Part shown: piece by piece, positions 1 through 8,327 of the stretch
How the letters are laid out: every line of letters begins with the position of its first letter
How positions within the stretch are numbered: the stretch's first letter is position 1
From: an uncultured Dermabacteraceae bacterium
GTDB lineage: Bacteria > Actinomycetota > Actinomycetes > Actinomycetales > Dermabacteraceae
Reading direction: 5' to 3'
Length of the DNA: 64,000 bases
Assembly (NCBI GenBank): GCA_946223075.1
Contig: CAMILZ010000004.1
Coordinates: forward strand, 1 to 64,000
Position numbers and translations under genes: made by a program
The notes under the pieces: generated by a model
The model's input: the letters and a program-made list of their open reading frames with translations, nothing else
The model's database searches: none
What the model was told of the DNA's origin: nothing

Positions 1-51
1 GGGCTAGATGGTGGGGGCGGACGAGGTGGGGGTGGTGGAGAGGTGGACAGG
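1..51. other. no gene seen at the left edge
   Basis: This short stretch downstream of the sucD stop is purine-rich on the plus strand. I see no terminator hairpin or open reading frame with support. The end of the sucCD transcription unit is probably outside the window. Confidence 0.4.
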
Positions 52-945
52 TTAATCCGAAGTGGCCGACGCAAGCGCTTCTCGCACGAGCGCCGCCGCC
101 TCGCTCGGACTCGTGCCCACACGCACCCCCGCTTCTTCGAGTGCCGCCTTCTTGGCTCGCGCCGTTCCGCTCGAGCCGCTCACGATCGCGCCCGCGTGCC
201 CCATGGTCTTGCCTTCGGGTGCGGTGAAACCCGCGATGTAGCCCACGACGGGTTTCGTGACATTCGCGCGGATGAACTCGGCGGCGCGCTCCTCTGCCTC
301 GCCCCCAATCTCGCCGATCATGACGATGAGCTCGGTCGCGGGATCAGCCTCGAATGCCGCGAGAGCATCGATGTGGCTCGTGCCCACAATCGGATCACCG
401 CCGATACCGATCGCGGTCGTGAAGCCGATGTCGGAAAGCTCGTGCATCATCTGGTAGGTGAGGGTGCCCGACTTCGAGACGAGACCGATGGGACCGTGGC
501 CCGTGATGTGGTCGGGGATGATACCCGCGTTCGAAAGGCCAGGCGAGACGATTCCCGGGCAATTCGGGCCAATGATGCGCGTGCGCCCGCTCGCTTTCGC
601 TTGCGTATAGAACTCGACCGTGTCCCGCACGGGGATGCCCTCCGTGATGACGACGACGAGCGGCATGCCCGCCTCGATCGCCTCGCTCACCGCAGCCTTG
701 GCAAACCGGGGCGGAACAAACACCACGGACACATTCGCCCCGGTTTCACGCATCGCCTCGGCTACCGTGCCAAAAACGGGGGTCCGACGGTTGCCGAGGT
801 CGACCTCGGTTCCGGCCTTTTTCGGGTTGACGCCACCCACGATCTTCGCGCCCGCTGCGCTCATGCGGCGCGCGTGTTTGTGGCCCTCACTCCCGGTGAT
901 GCCTTGCACGATGATCCTGGAGTTGCCGTCGAGAAAAATCGCCAT
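52..945 (-). CDS. sucD: succinyl-CoA synthetase alpha subunit
   Basis: This is the CoA- and phosphate-binding subunit of succinate-CoA ligase, a TCA-cycle enzyme that interconverts succinyl-CoA and succinate with substrate-level NTP formation. The 297-residue product has the N-terminal CoA-binding Rossmann domain (GITGSEGHKHA near residues 15-25) and the phosphohistidine loop GHAGAIVSG, with the active His at about residue 250. The ATG at 945 is preferred: an in-frame upstream ATG at 993 would add 16 residues that the family lacks and would overlap sucC. The gene follows sucC by 7 bp, so both subunits of the cytoplasmic complex are co-transcribed. One copy of the recurring TCCGACGG motif lies inside the gene at 783-790. 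Confidence 0.96.
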   Translation of the reverse strand: MAIFLDGNSRIIVQGITGSEGHKHARRMSAAGAKIVGGVNPKKAGTEVDLGNRRTPVFGTVAEAMRETGANVSVVFVPPRFAKAAVSEAIEAGMPLVVVITEGIPVRDTVEFYTQAKASGRTRIIGPNCPGIVSPGLSNAGIIPDHITGHGPIGLVSKSGTLTYQMMHELSDIGFTTAIGIGGDPIVGTSHIDALAAFEADPATELIVMIGEIGGEAEERAAEFIRANVTKPVVGYIAGFTAPEGKTMGHAGAIVSGSSGTARAKKAALEEAGVRVGTSPSEAAALVREALASATSD

Positions 946-952
946 GACTCTC

Positions 953-2122
953 TCACTTTCCTGCCGCGAGCGCGGCTGCTTGCCGTGCGGCATCGTCCAT
1001 GGTGTCGGCGATACGCACGAGGGGGTGGTGCGCTTCTCGCAGCACCGCGCGGCCTTCCTCGACCGCGTTGCCGTCGAGTCTCACCACGATCGGCTTCGTC
1101 GCGCGGTCGCCGAGCTTGTCGAGGGCACCCACGATGCCGAGCGCAACCTGGTCGCACGCCGTGATGCCACCGAAGACGTTGATGAACACGCTTGCGACTT
1201 GAGGGTCGGCGAGGACAAGGCCGAGGCCGTCGGCCATGACGCTTGCCGAGGCGCCTCCGCCGATATCGAGGAAATTGGCGGGGTGGATACCGCCGAAGTC
1301 GCGGCCGGCGTAGGCGACGACGTCGAGAGAAGACATGACGAGCCCCGCGCCGTTACCCACGACGCCGACTTCACCGTCGAGCTTGACGTAGTTGAGGCCG
1401 AGGCGCTTCGCTTCCTCTTCGAGCGGGTCGGCATTTTCTTCCTCGGCGATCGCGGCGTGGTCGTCGTGGCGAAAGAGCGCGTTGTCATCGATCGAGACTT
1501 TGCCGTCGAGCGCGAGGATCGTTCCCTCGGGCGTTTTCACGAGGGGGTTGACCTCGACGAGAGTCGCGTCTTCCTCGAGGTACACCGCCCAGAGGCGCTC
1601 GAGAACTGGGGCGATCTGCTGGATCTCACCGGAATCGAAGCCTGCCTCGTCGAGGATGCGTCGGGCAACCCCGGGGGTGATGCCTTCGAGCGGGTCGAGC
1701 TCCACGCGCGCGAGGGCCGCGGGGCGTTCCTTCGCGAGCTGCTCGATCTCCACGCCGCCCTCTTTGGAGCACAGCGCCGTGAGACCGTGCGTGGAGCGGT
1801 CGAGGAGGATCGAGAAGTAGTATTCCTCGGCAATATCGGAGCCTTCGGCGACGAGTACGGAGTTGACCGTGTGCCCCTTGATGTCCATACCGAGGATGCC
1901 ATGCGCGGCGTCCTCGGCTTCCGCAGGTGTGCTCACGACCTTGACACCGCCGGCCTTGCCGCGACCGCCGACCTTCACCTGGGCCTTCACGACGATGACC
2001 GGGGCAGCGAGTTTTTCGGCGGCAGCGCGAGCCTCGCCGGCGGTTTTCGCGAGGATCCCGCCGAGAACGGGAACGCCGTGACGCGCGAAAAACTCGCGAG
2101 CTTGATATTCGAGAAGATCCAC
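953..2122 (-). CDS. sucC: succinyl-CoA synthetase beta subunit
   Basis: This is the nucleotide- and succinate-binding ATP-grasp subunit of succinate-CoA ligase. The 389-residue length and the N-terminus MDLLEYQAREFFARHGVPV are typical of the family. The ATP-grasp glycine-rich segment VKVGGRGKAGGVKV follows near residue 50, and the C-terminal ligase domain carries GGITACDQVA. The start is a GTG at 2122, preceded on the minus strand by a strong GGAGG site about 8 bases upstream. It is the first gene of a sucCD operon. The 135-bp gap to the divergent gene at 2258 must hold both promoters. Confidence 0.96.
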   Translation of the reverse strand: MDLLEYQAREFFARHGVPVLGGILAKTAGEARAAAEKLAAPVIVVKAQVKVGGRGKAGGVKVVSTPAEAEDAAHGILGMDIKGHTVNSVLVAEGSDIAEEYYFSILLDRSTHGLTALCSKEGGVEIEQLAKERPAALARVELDPLEGITPGVARRILDEAGFDSGEIQQIAPVLERLWAVYLEEDATLVEVNPLVKTPEGTILALDGKVSIDDNALFRHDDHAAIAEEENADPLEEEAKRLGLNYVKLDGEVGVVGNGAGLVMSSLDVVAYAGRDFGGIHPANFLDIGGGASASVMADGLGLVLADPQVASVFINVFGGITACDQVALGIVGALDKLGDRATKPIVVRLDGNAVEEGRAVLREAHHPLVRIADTMDDAARQAAALAAGK

Positions 2123-2257
2123 GCGGGCCTACCTCCATGAAAACTCGTGGTTCCCCAAGGGTATCGCCGTAGCGGTTAGCTCGGCGGAACGTCGAAGAGG
2201 CGTGCCCGTCACAATACGCATGGCTATCGCGGTGCGCTCGGCCGTTACGATGGAGCA
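2123..2257. promoter_or_regulatory. divergent promoter region sucCD / DUF4229 gene
   Basis: This gap separates two divergently transcribed units. For the plus-strand gene, TACGAT at 2246-2251 sits six bases before the ATG at 2258, the geometry of a -10 box for a leaderless transcript; I see no good -35. A GGAG at 2252-2255 is too close to the ATG to be a normal ribosome binding site. On the minus strand the sucC GGAGG site is clear but the promoter is not. Confidence 0.35.
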
Positions 2258-2545
2258 ATGACGAGCCCCCGCCCCAAGCGCAAGACACTTCGCCAGCGCA
2301 TCATGGACCACCTCTTCTTCTCGATCGTGGTCATGACACTCTTTTTCGTGGTTCTCTCACTCATGGGAATCAAGGCGAAGTTCGCGAGCCTTGTGCTCTC
2401 GATCCTTCTGACTCTCGCGCTCAACGTGGGGCTCTCCTACTATTACGAGTGGCGGCGCGATCGTGAGCGCGCTGCGATCCGCGAAGGTCGAGCACAGCCT
2501 CGAGACCCGCGCGATGGCGATATCCGCATGAGGGATGAAAAGTAA
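2258..2545 (+). CDS. small membrane protein, DUF4229-like
   Basis: This 95-residue protein has a basic N-terminus (TSPRPKRKTLRQR), two closely spaced hydrophobic segments (about residues 19-37 and 40-62) and a charged C-terminal tail rich in Arg and Asp. Size and layout match the DUF4229 family of actinobacterial membrane proteins, whose function is unknown. Its stop codon overlaps the ATG of the next gene (TAATG), so the two are translationally coupled. The family call rests on layout and is only moderately sure. Confidence 0.65.
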   Translation: MTSPRPKRKTLRQRIMDHLFFSIVVMTLFFVVLSLMGIKAKFASLVLSILLTLALNVGLSYYYEWRRDRERAAIREGRAQPRDPRDGDIRMRDEK

Positions 2546-3048
2546 TGGCCGATTGGAAAACCTACGCGAAGGCGGCACGCAATACGGCACGCAAGCAGGC
2601 CCCGGGAGCGAAGCGTGCTGTGCAGCGCGAGGCCCGGGCCTACGCTCGCGGCGCGCAAAAAGTGTGGGACGCGAAGGCCGCCGATAATGTGCGCCGCGGC
2701 GCTGAAAGGGCGAAGAATTCCGCGAGCGAATCCGCAAAGACCATGCGCGCGGCGGCAAAGGTCGCTGGGCGGCGCTATAAGCGCGCGAACATGACCAAGC
2801 GCCTGCTCGCGGCCCTACGCGACGCCTCAATCATCGCCCTTTCGCTCGGCGCGATCTGGTTCGTGTTCTCGAGAATCATCCCGATTCCAGTCACGTGGAT
2901 GCTCCTCCTCCTCGCCGTTCTCGTGTTGCTGCGCATCATCGCTGCGCTCATGCAGGACGCGTACGAAGAAACGGACCTCGACGATCCGGCGGGCATTCCC
3001 GGCGAGGAGCTTCCCGAGGGTGCGAAGGTCAAGAGGTTTAAGTCCTAA
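2545..3048 (+). CDS. uncharacterised membrane protein with basic N-terminal domain
   Basis: I do not recognise a family. The 167 residues divide into an Ala/Arg/Lys-rich, probably helical N-terminal part (about 1-90, many KAA/RAA repeats), two hydrophobic helices (about 93-107 and 113-133) and an acidic tail ending GAKVKRFKS. The ATG overlaps the preceding stop by one base, so it forms a two-gene unit with the DUF4229-like protein. A terminator follows at 3073-3100. The basic segment could contact nucleic acid or phospholipid head groups, but nothing in the sequence decides this. Confidence 0.7.
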   Translation: MADWKTYAKAARNTARKQAPGAKRAVQREARAYARGAQKVWDAKAADNVRRGAERAKNSASESAKTMRAAAKVAGRRYKRANMTKRLLAALRDASIIALSLGAIWFVFSRIIPIPVTWMLLLLAVLVLLRIIAALMQDAYEETDLDDPAGIPGEELPEGAKVKRFKS

Positions 3049-3072
3049 TCGAGCGCCCCAGGCGTCGATAGC

Positions 3073-3100
3073 ATGAACGGGGCGTTTTTCGCGCCCCGTT
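3073..3100 (+). terminator. Rho-independent terminator
   Basis: A stem of about eight GC-rich pairs (ACGGGGCG with CGCCCCGT) encloses a T-rich loop and is followed by TTTGTC. It follows the two-gene membrane-protein unit and precedes the nitrite reductase gene. An in-frame ATG lies inside the left arm, which argues against using that ATG as a start. Confidence 0.75.
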
Positions 3101-3126
3101 TGTCGTCCCCGCACGGAAGGTCAGCC

Positions 3127-6093
3127 TTGCACTCGACCGAGAATCGCCCCAAAGGCTTCACCCGCCGCAGCTGGCACAGGAAGGCCACGAAACCCGTCTC
3201 CTACTGGATGATCGCGCTCGTGATCGCCGTCGCGGCGCATCCGCTCATCCCGCAGTTCCAGTGGCTTCTCGTGCACATGGTGACGCTCGGCCTCGTGACG
3301 ACATCGATCATGATTTGGGGTCAGCACTTCACGGAGGCGCTTCTCAAGACTCGTCTCGCCGAGGAATCCCGCCCGAAGCAAGTGGGGCGCATTTGGGGCC
3401 TCACAGCGTCGATTGTGCTCACGATGGCGGGCATGCTCGCGAATCTCCCGCTTCTCACGGTACTCGGTGCCATCGGCGTGAGCGCCATGATCCTCTGGTA
3501 TGCCTTTGCGCTTGGCGCGCAACTCAAGGCGGCTCTCGCCCCGCGTTTCTCGTTCGTCGTGCGGGCCTACCTCATCGCCGCGTGCCTCCTCCCCTTCGGT
3601 GCAACGCTCGGCGCGATCCTCGCCTTCTCCCCCGGCGAACCGTGGCAGGGGCGTTTGCTCCTCGCGCATCAGGTCGTCAACATCCTCGGTTTCGTGGGCG
3701 TCACGGTCTCGGCAACGCTGCTCACGCTCTGGCCCACGGTGCTGCGCACGAAGCTCGATACGGCAAAGGCCTCGCGCGCCTCGCGTTTCCTCATCGTCAT
3801 GGTGGTCGGCACGCTCATCGCGATGCTCGGTGCGCTCGTCGACAACGTCCTCGTGGGGCTCGCGGGCCTCACCCTCTACATCCTCGGTCAGGTCGTGATC
3901 GGCTCGCTCCTCGTGGCGCTTGCGCGACAATCGGCTCAACAAACCCGCCGCGAGCCGCTCGCGCTGTTCCCCGTGCTCTCGATTGGCGCGGGCGCGCTCT
4001 GGTTTCTCGGCTCGTGCGTGGCGCTGTGGGGGCTCTGGTTCAGCTCGATCGGCAGTTCCGACGGTTCCCCGGTCACCTCGCCCCTCAACTTTTCGCTCAC
4101 CGCGGCACGCCTCCACGATCTGAGCGTTCCCTTCGTCGCTGGCTTCCTCTTGCAACTTCTCCTGGGGGCGATGAGCTACCTTCTGCCGGCCTCGATGGGC
4201 GGCGGTCCGCGGGCTCTCAAGGCGGGTCTCGCCGTCATGAGCCGCTGGGCGGTGTTCCGTGTCGTGGTACTCAATCTCGCGCTTGGCCTGTTCGCGTTCG
4301 CGAGCATCTCGGGCACGATTGGCGAGGCGCTCTTCGGCGCTCTCACTCTCGGCACGTTCGCGCCGAGCCAGTTCGGCTCAGTCACGCGCGTTCTTGTCTC
4401 CGCCGTGGCGTTCTTCGTGCTCGCGAGCTTCATTTACTTCATGCTCCGCATGGTCAAGGTCAATCTGCGCGAGCGCCTCGAGTTCAAGGAGCGCTCGGCG
4501 CAGCTTGGCATGCCCGGCGTAGGCGCACCGACCGCACCGGCGCACGGGACTGGCGACTCGACCTCGACTCCCCCGTCTCCCGTTGCAGATTCTCCCCTCG
4601 CGGACACACGCGAGGCGCAGTCCTCGCACGAACCCGCGATGCTCGACCGACGCCACCTCACGAGCGCACTCGCTGGCGTGGGCACCGTGTTCTCCCTTGC
4701 CGCGGTCGGGCGTGCGTTCGATGGCACCCTCGCGGGCGCGGCAGCCGTCGGAAACCCCGCCGGAGGTGCTAAGGACGCGAGCGGTTCGGGCCCCGCCATC
4801 GCACCCACGGGCCGCACGACGCGCCTCAAGGTCGAGGCAAATGCCGACATGCGCTTCGCGCCGAACGCGCTCGAGGTACCCGCCGGCGACCGCCTCGAGA
4901 TCGAGGTGCACAACGTCGATCCCGCGAACACACACGATCTCGTTCTCGACACGGGCGCCCACACGTCGCGCCTGCTTCCTGGCGACACCGTCGTACTCGA
5001 CGCGGGCGTCATCACCGCCCCCGTCGAAGGCTGGTGCTCGATCGTGGGACACCGCGCGATGGGCATGACCCTCACGATCACCCCAACCGGGGCGAGCAAG
5101 AACGAAACGCAGGGCGGCAATGCTGGCGCAGCAGGCGTCGGAACCGACCCCCTCATCCGAGTGACCGCCGACCTCACCGCCGCCCCCGGTGCTTCCCGCA
5201 CGCGGCGCGACCCCGTTGTGCCCGCCGTGCCCTCCCCTGGCGCGCCGCAAAAGCTGGCCTTCGATGTGACCGAGAAGAACCTCGAAATCGCCCCTGGAAT
5301 CGCGATGGAATCGATGGTCTACAACGGCGAAGTCATGGGCCCCGTGCTCACGTCACCGCTCGGTGGGAAGATCGAACTCACCCTCACCAATAGCGGCGAG
5401 ATGGGCCACTCGATCGATTTCCACGCAGGCACCGTCGCCCCCAATAAATACATGCGCACGATCGCCCCCGGCGAAAGTCTCGAGTACCCGTTCACGACCG
5501 ACTACGCGGGCGCGTGGCTCTACCACTGCTCGACCGCGCCCATGACGATGCACCTTTCGGGCGGCATGTTCGGGATTCTCATCGTCCCGCCGCAAGGCCT
5601 CGCGCCCGCCGACCGCGAATACGTGCTCGTGCAATCCGAGCACTACCTCGCCCCGGAAGCCAGCACCGGCACGGATGGCCAGCCGGTTCAGGGGCCCGAC
5701 GGCACCTCGGTCCACGCCATTTCCTCGGAAAAAATCTTTGCCGAACGCCCCGACTTCACCGTATTCAACGGTCACGCGAACCAGTACGTGCACGAGCCAC
5801 TCGAGGCGAAGGTTGGCGAGCGCGTGCGCATTTGGGTTCTCGCCGCGGGACCGAGTCGAGGTCTCGCCTTCCACATCGTCGGCACGGTGTTCGACACGGT
5901 GTTCAAGGAAGGTGAATACCTCTTGCGGCCCGACAACACCACCGGTGGCGGCGCGCAAGCCCTCGACCTCGGTAGCTGTCAGGGCGGCTTCGTCGAGATG
6001 GTGTTCCACGAAGAGGGCACCTACAAGGCCGTCAACCACCAATTTGTGGACCTCGAACGCGGGGCGCTCGCGCTCATCCACGTCACGGCCTAG
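3127..6093 (+). CDS. membrane-anchored copper nitrite reductase fused to a cupredoxin
   Basis: A 988-residue three-part protein. Residues about 20-450 form many membrane helices with recurring His at helix ends (LLVHMVTLG, WGQHF, LLAHQVVN, ARLHDLSVPF), recalling NnrS or heme-copper oxidase subunit I. After a Pro/Ser-rich linker a twin-Arg-like DRRHL precedes another hydrophobic segment. Residues 563-656 are a cupredoxin with type 1 copper ligands H603, C637, H642, M645. Residues 708-988 are a two-domain NirK/AniA-type reductase: type 1 ligands H761, C801, H809, M814; type 2 ligands H766, H800, H916; catalytic Asp D764. The predicted reaction is nitrite to nitric oxide outside the membrane. 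The TTG at 3127 is chosen because GGAAGG lies six bases upstream; the ATG at 3073 lies inside a terminator. A general multicopper oxidase role is the alternative. Confidence 0.85.
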   Translation: MHSTENRPKGFTRRSWHRKATKPVSYWMIALVIAVAAHPLIPQFQWLLVHMVTLGLVTTSIMIWGQHFTEALLKTRLAEESRPKQVGRIWGLTASIVLTMAGMLANLPLLTVLGAIGVSAMILWYAFALGAQLKAALAPRFSFVVRAYLIAACLLPFGATLGAILAFSPGEPWQGRLLLAHQVVNILGFVGVTVSATLLTLWPTVLRTKLDTAKASRASRFLIVMVVGTLIAMLGALVDNVLVGLAGLTLYILGQVVIGSLLVALARQSAQQTRREPLALFPVLSIGAGALWFLGSCVALWGLWFSSIGSSDGSPVTSPLNFSLTAARLHDLSVPFVAGFLLQLLLGAMSYLLPASMGGGPRALKAGLAVMSRWAVFRVVVLNLALGLFAFASISGTIGEALFGALTLGTFAPSQFGSVTRVLVSAVAFFVLASFIYFMLRMVKVNLRERLEFKERSAQLGMPGVGAPTAPAHGTGDSTSTPPSPVADSPLADTREAQSSHEPAMLDRRHLTSALAGVGTVFSLAAVGRAFDGTLAGAAAVGNPAGGAKDASGSGPAIAPTGRTTRLKVEANADMRFAPNALEVPAGDRLEIEVHNVDPANTHDLVLDTGAHTSRLLPGDTVVLDAGVITAPVEGWCSIVGHRAMGMTLTITPTGASKNETQGGNAGAAGVGTDPLIRVTADLTAAPGASRTRRDPVVPAVPSPGAPQKLAFDVTEKNLEIAPGIAMESMVYNGEVMGPVLTSPLGGKIELTLTNSGEMGHSIDFHAGTVAPNKYMRTIAPGESLEYPFTTDYAGAWLYHCSTAPMTMHLSGGMFGILIVPPQGLAPADREYVLVQSEHYLAPEASTGTDGQPVQGPDGTSVHAISSEKIFAERPDFTVFNGHANQYVHEPLEAKVGERVRIWVLAAGPSRGLAFHIVGTVFDTVFKEGEYLLRPDNTTGGGAQALDLGSCQGGFVEMVFHEEGTYKAVNHQFVDLERGALALIHVTA

Positions 6094-6189
6094 ACAGCTC
6101 TTAGTCCCTGCCGGGAAGTGAAAGCGCGTGGCAGGCTAGGGGTATCCACCGTGGCACCGGAGGCGCCGCGCACCGCGAAGGAGCACACC

Positions 6190-6768
6190 ATGAAAGCCCT
6201 CATCCTCAATGGCTCGATCTACGGGCACTCGGGCCGCTACGCCGAGATGATCGCGGGTGCCCTGCAAGAAGCTGGCTGGGAAGTGCACACGCTTCCCACC
6301 AAGAGCTTCACCGTCAAGGCCGCGAGCGAGACCCTCGGCGGTGACCCTGACCTCGTGGTGTACGCGGGCGGTAACTACGCCGGCAAGCTCCACCACGTCA
6401 AAGCCTTCGTGAACGCCGCGCACGCCTACACGAGCGCCCGGCTCGTGCTGCTCAGTGTTGCTTGGGCCGATCCGAGCCGTACCGAGGAAGTCGCGAAGGT
6501 CCATAGCGCGAACCTCCCGAGCGACGTACTCGCGCGCACAGAATGCTTCCACGCGCGAGGCGGCCTCGCCCACTCCAAGGTGTCCTTCGCCCACGGCCTT
6601 GCCTTGAAGGGCGTGCACGCCTTCATGAACTCGACGCCGGAAAGCAAGCGCCACCCTAACGACCAGGAAATGCTGGACACGTGGGGAAAAGACACGGATT
6701 TCGTGAAACGCGAGAACATCGAGCCGCTGCTCGAAGCGATCCTAGGGCAACCTTCTCAGCGTCGCTGA
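6190..6768 (+). CDS. flavodoxin-like protein
   Basis: The 192-residue product begins MKALILNGSIYGHSGRYAEMI, a beta strand followed by a phosphate-binding loop of flavodoxin type (NGSIYGHSGRYA), then alternating strands such as DLVVYAGGNYAG and ARLVLLSVAW. It probably binds FMN and acts as a small oxidoreductase or electron carrier in the cytoplasm. The ATG at 6190 has AAGGAG seven bases upstream; the open frame extends further 5' but without a better site. It follows the nitrite reductase by 96 bp, so it could be a redox partner, though no sequence feature proves it. Confidence 0.75.
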   Translation: MKALILNGSIYGHSGRYAEMIAGALQEAGWEVHTLPTKSFTVKAASETLGGDPDLVVYAGGNYAGKLHHVKAFVNAAHAYTSARLVLLSVAWADPSRTEEVAKVHSANLPSDVLARTECFHARGGLAHSKVSFAHGLALKGVHAFMNSTPESKRHPNDQEMLDTWGKDTDFVKRENIEPLLEAILGQPSQRR

Positions 6769-6822
6769 CTCGACGAGAGCGCGGCGACGAATAGCTGCGC
6801 GTTCACCCCGGGCGCACACGAA

Positions 6823-6860
6823 AAACCCCGGGCGACCCGATCTCGGGCAACCCGGGGTTT
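6823..6860. terminator. bidirectional terminator between flavodoxin-like gene and pntB
   Basis: The arms AAACCCCGGG and CCCGGGGTTT are perfect complements with an 18-base loop. A-rich sequence before and T-rich sequence after the stem let it work for both convergent genes. Confidence 0.85.
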
Positions 6861-6878
6861 CGATGAAAGAGGCAGGCC

Positions 6879-8324
6879 TTACAGCGCCTTCGAGATTGCC
6901 TCGACCGACGCCTTCGCATCGCCAAGCAGCATGTCCGTGTTCTCGTTGAAGAACAGCGGGTTTTGCACGCCTGCGTAGCCGGCGCCCATCGAACGCTTAA
7001 ACACGACCACGTGCTTCGCCTCCCACACCTTGAGCACGGGCATGCCCGCGATCGGGCTGCCGGGCTCCTCGGCGATGGGGTTCACCGTGTCGTTTGCGCC
7101 AATCACGAGCACGACGTCGACGTCGCCGAAGTCGTCGTTCACCTCGTCCATCTCGAGCACGATGTCGTAGGGGACCTTCGCTTCGGCAAGCAGCACATTC
7201 ATGTGGCCCGGAAGGCGGCCCGCTACCGGGTGGATGCCAAACGTGACATCGACTCCGCTCTCACGCAACTTCTTCGTGAGTTCCGCGACCGGGTACTGCG
7301 CTTGCGCCACGGCCATGCCGTAGCCGGGGGTAATCATGACCTTCGAGGCGCCCTTGAGAAGCTCGGCCGTCTCTTCGGGCGTGATCTCGGTGTGCTGACC
7401 GTAATCACGCTCGGCGGAGGATGAGCCACCGTCGGAACCAAACCCGCCCAGGATCACCGAGATGAACGAGCGGTTCATCGCCTTGCACATGATGTAGCTC
7501 AGGTACGCACCCGACGAGCCAACGAGCGCACCCGTGATGATGAGCAGGTTGTTGCCGAGCATGAAGCCCGCGGCAGCCGCGGCCCAGCCCGAGTAGCTAT
7601 TGAGCATTGACACGACAACGGGCATATCGCCGCCGCCGATAGCCGCAACGAGGTGGAAACCAAGGAACAGCGCGAGAAGCGTGAGCAGGATGATCGACGC
7701 CCAGCCCGCGAAGCCCTCGCCACCACTCGCCATAAACACGATGCCGAGCACGAGCGAAAGCACAAGAACACCGAGGTTGATCCAATTTCGGCCCGGAAGC
7801 ATGAGCGGCGCGCCCTTGATCTTCGCCGAAAGTTTCAGGTACGCGACGATCGAGCCGGTGAACGTCACGGCACCGATGAAGATGCCGAGTGCGACCTCAC
7901 CCAAGTGGAACGTCTCCATCGCGGGCGAGATGCCGTGCGGATGCAAGAAGCTATTGAAGCCAATGAGCACCGCGGAAAGGCCCACGAATGAGTGAAGCAT
8001 CGCGATGAGCTCGGGCATGCCCGTCATCTCGACCTTCCTCGACAGCACGATGCCCACGGCCGCGCCGATGCCCATCGCGAGGGCGATGAGAATGAACGTC
8101 ACGATCGGGCCATTGAAGTGGACCGGATCCGCGTGCGAATTCACGAGGGCACGCGCGATCGTGGCGACGAGCGCGACGAGCATGCCGGCCGCGCCGAAAA
8201 GGTTGCCGCGTTTCGCGCTCGTCTGAGCGCTGAGCCCCACGAGCGCGAGGATGAAGAGGATCGCCGCGGCGATATACGCGAGGTTCGTAAGCCTCAAAGT
8301 CCAATCAATCAGCTGCGTATCCAC
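6879..8324 (-). CDS. pntB: NAD(P) transhydrogenase subunit beta
   Basis: This is the NADP(H)-binding and proton-translocating subunit of the membrane transhydrogenase, which moves hydride from NADH to NADP+ driven by the proton gradient. The 481 residues begin with eight or nine membrane helices and end with the soluble NADP(H) domain (ITPGYGMAVAQAQYPVAEL, then DVVLVIGANDTVNP and the C-terminal GYAGVQNPLFF). Length fits the family. The linker before the NADP domain (GGFGSDGGSSSAERD) carries a copy of the recurrent TCCGACGG motif. It starts 3 bp after pntA ends, so the two are co-translated as one complex. Confidence 0.96.
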   Translation of the reverse strand: MDTQLIDWTLRLTNLAYIAAAILFILALVGLSAQTSAKRGNLFGAAGMLVALVATIARALVNSHADPVHFNGPIVTFILIALAMGIGAAVGIVLSRKVEMTGMPELIAMLHSFVGLSAVLIGFNSFLHPHGISPAMETFHLGEVALGIFIGAVTFTGSIVAYLKLSAKIKGAPLMLPGRNWINLGVLVLSLVLGIVFMASGGEGFAGWASIILLTLLALFLGFHLVAAIGGGDMPVVVSMLNSYSGWAAAAAGFMLGNNLLIITGALVGSSGAYLSYIMCKAMNRSFISVILGGFGSDGGSSSAERDYGQHTEITPEETAELLKGASKVMITPGYGMAVAQAQYPVAELTKKLRESGVDVTFGIHPVAGRLPGHMNVLLAEAKVPYDIVLEMDEVNDDFGDVDVVLVIGANDTVNPIAEEPGSPIAGMPVLKVWEAKHVVVFKRSMGAGYAGVQNPLFFNENTDMLLGDAKASVEAISKAL

Positions 8325-8327
8325 GTC

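Noticed and set aside
52..2300. Long plus-strand open frames across the sucCD region (for example 43-1164 and 620-2140).
   Set aside because: They are antisense shadows of sucD and sucC caused by the high third-position GC; their products are Arg/Asp-rich and match no family.
3073..3126. ATG at 3073 as start of the nitrite-reductase fusion.
   Set aside because: It lies in the left arm of a terminator hairpin and has no ribosome site, whereas TTG at 3127 has GGAAGG at the right distance.
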